This document shows positions 63,626-64,000 of a stretch of 64,000 nt of DNA, one piece after another (the stretch's first letter is position 1; each line of letters begins with the position of its first letter). The translations under genes were made by a program, and so were the position numbers. The notes beneath the pieces were generated by a model that was not told the origin of the DNA, did no database searches, and was given only the letters and a program-made list of their open reading frames with translations. The DNA comes from AC-32 sp963736055 (lineage in GTDB: Bacteria > Actinomycetota > Thermoleophilia > Gaiellales > Gaiellaceae), in contig CAVTNM010000008.1 in the NCBI GenBank assembly GCA_963736055.1, positions 1,240,001 through 1,304,000 on the forward strand, written 5' to 3'.

Positions 63626-63647
63626 CTTCACCTGTCCTTAACCGCAC
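63626..63647 (+). promoter_or_regulatory. Pair of 11-bp PHO-like repeats facing the RimK-like gene
   Basis: CTTCACC at 63626-63632 and CTTAACC at 63637-63643 lie 11 bases apart on the plus strand. They match the GTTCACC PhoP unit at 6/7 and 5/7 positions. They may serve the divergent promoter region as a whole. Confidence 0.4.
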
Positions 63648-63690
63648 CGCAGCCCACGGACTCCCTTGCCCGGGCCACAGTGTGGTTGCG

Positions 63691-64000
63691 ATGCGTGTCG
63701 CGATCGTCGCCCATCGTCCGAGCGCCACCAACCTCGCGCTTGCCCGGCGCGGCTGGAACGGCGCGCCGGTCGGGTTGCTCTCGCCGCGCGAAGCGCTGCT
63801 CGCGCTCGGGCGGGGCGACCTCGCGGTCGGCCGGCTGGACGTCCGTGAGGATCTCGACGGTGTCGAGGAAGGGCTGTGGGCGCTGGAGCGGCTGCTCGAG
63901 GCGGGAGTGAGGGTGCTCAACCCGCCGCCCGCGGCCCTCTGCGCCCACGACAAGCTGCTGACCGCGCGGAGCTTGCGCCGGGCCGGCCTGCCGCACCCGC
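63691..64000 (+). CDS. RimK-like ATP-grasp ligase (N-terminal part, cut by window edge)
   Basis: 103 codons from ATG 63691 run off the right edge. The sequence MRVAIVAHRPSATNLALARR, then GDLAVGRLDVREDLDGVEEG and VLNPPPAALCAHDKLLTARS, RRAGLPHP is the pre-ATP-grasp domain of RimK-type alpha-L-glutamate ligases and related lysine-biosynthesis LysX enzymes: a Rossmann-like start, then the NP...A...DK(L/Y)...L...G(L/I)P motif. The ATP-binding and metal residues lie beyond the window, so substrate cannot be given. It is divergent from the PhoX-like gene across the PHO-like repeats. Confidence 0.78.
   Translation, partial: MRVAIVAHRPSATNLALARRGWNGAPVGLLSPREALLALGRGDLAVGRLDVREDLDGVEEGLWALERLLEAGVRVLNPPPAALCAHDKLLTARSLRRAGLPHP

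Noticed and set aside
1..64000. CRISPR arrays, prophage, insertion sequences, rRNA or tRNA genes
   Set aside because: None seen: no regularly spaced short repeats, no integrase/transposase-like frames and no recognisable structural RNA sequence.

Overview
The window is about 70% GC with strong GTG/TTG start usage, many 1-4 base start/stop overlaps (ATGA, GTGA, TTGA), actinobacterial regulator and cold-shock families, and no rRNA, tRNA, phage or insertion-sequence gene that I could see. It reads as chromosome from a high-GC Actinomycetota, most likely Thermoleophilia (Gaiellales/Solirubrobacterales type) and probably a metagenome-derived contig. The lineage is an inference from gene style, not from a marker gene.

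Layout. 0-7.4 kb is core metabolism and stress: the end of a branched-chain amino-acid ABC operon (permease, binding protein), a bicupin, an aldo/keto reductase fused in one frame to a threonine-dehydratase-like PLP enzyme, a DEAD-box helicase, GreA, and a cold-shock-domain protein overlapping a hemolysin-III family membrane protein. 7.9-13.6 kb is a complete lasso-peptide biosynthetic cluster. It holds a 52-aa precursor gene too short for routine ORF calling, an HPr-kinase-like tailoring kinase, a short asparagine-synthetase-type cyclase, a B2 leader peptidase, a B1 (PqqD-like) leader-binding protein, a nucleotidyltransferase and a two-gene ABC exporter.

13.7-52.4 kb is a very large exopolysaccharide / cell-surface region. 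It carries a GT4, a WecG/TagA-type transferase, WecB, four GT2 enzymes, an O-antigen-ligase-like protein, a Wzz-like protein, two flippases, a polyprenyl-phosphate sugar transferase, an FAD oxidoreductase, a GT39-like membrane transferase and an NAD-dependent epimerase. Interleaved are giant secreted multidomain proteins: beta-helix, LamG, FnIII, malectin, Big_5, DUF4082, a DMFase-like domain and a copper-radical (galactose/glyoxal) oxidase domain with all copper ligands. A SCO1-type copper chaperone lies about 1 kb from the oxidase gene. Two tandem beta-helix genes share a 792-bp block with no difference that I could find by eye, flanked by diverged sequence.

52.4-64 kb holds small hypothetical and regulatory genes (a LuxR response regulator with a substituted phosphoacceptor, a lone receiver) and a polyphosphate/phosphate locus: CHAD protein, SixA-like phosphatase, exopolyphosphatase, polyphosphate kinase and PhoX-like phosphatase. 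11-bp direct repeats resembling actinobacterial PHO boxes sit in its promoters. The window ends in a RimK-like ATP-grasp gene.

At least ten genes are interrupted by apparent frameshifts (14 sites in all), and each one I could resolve is a net +1 base. This looks more like consensus insertion errors than gene decay, so those entries are annotated across the shifts.
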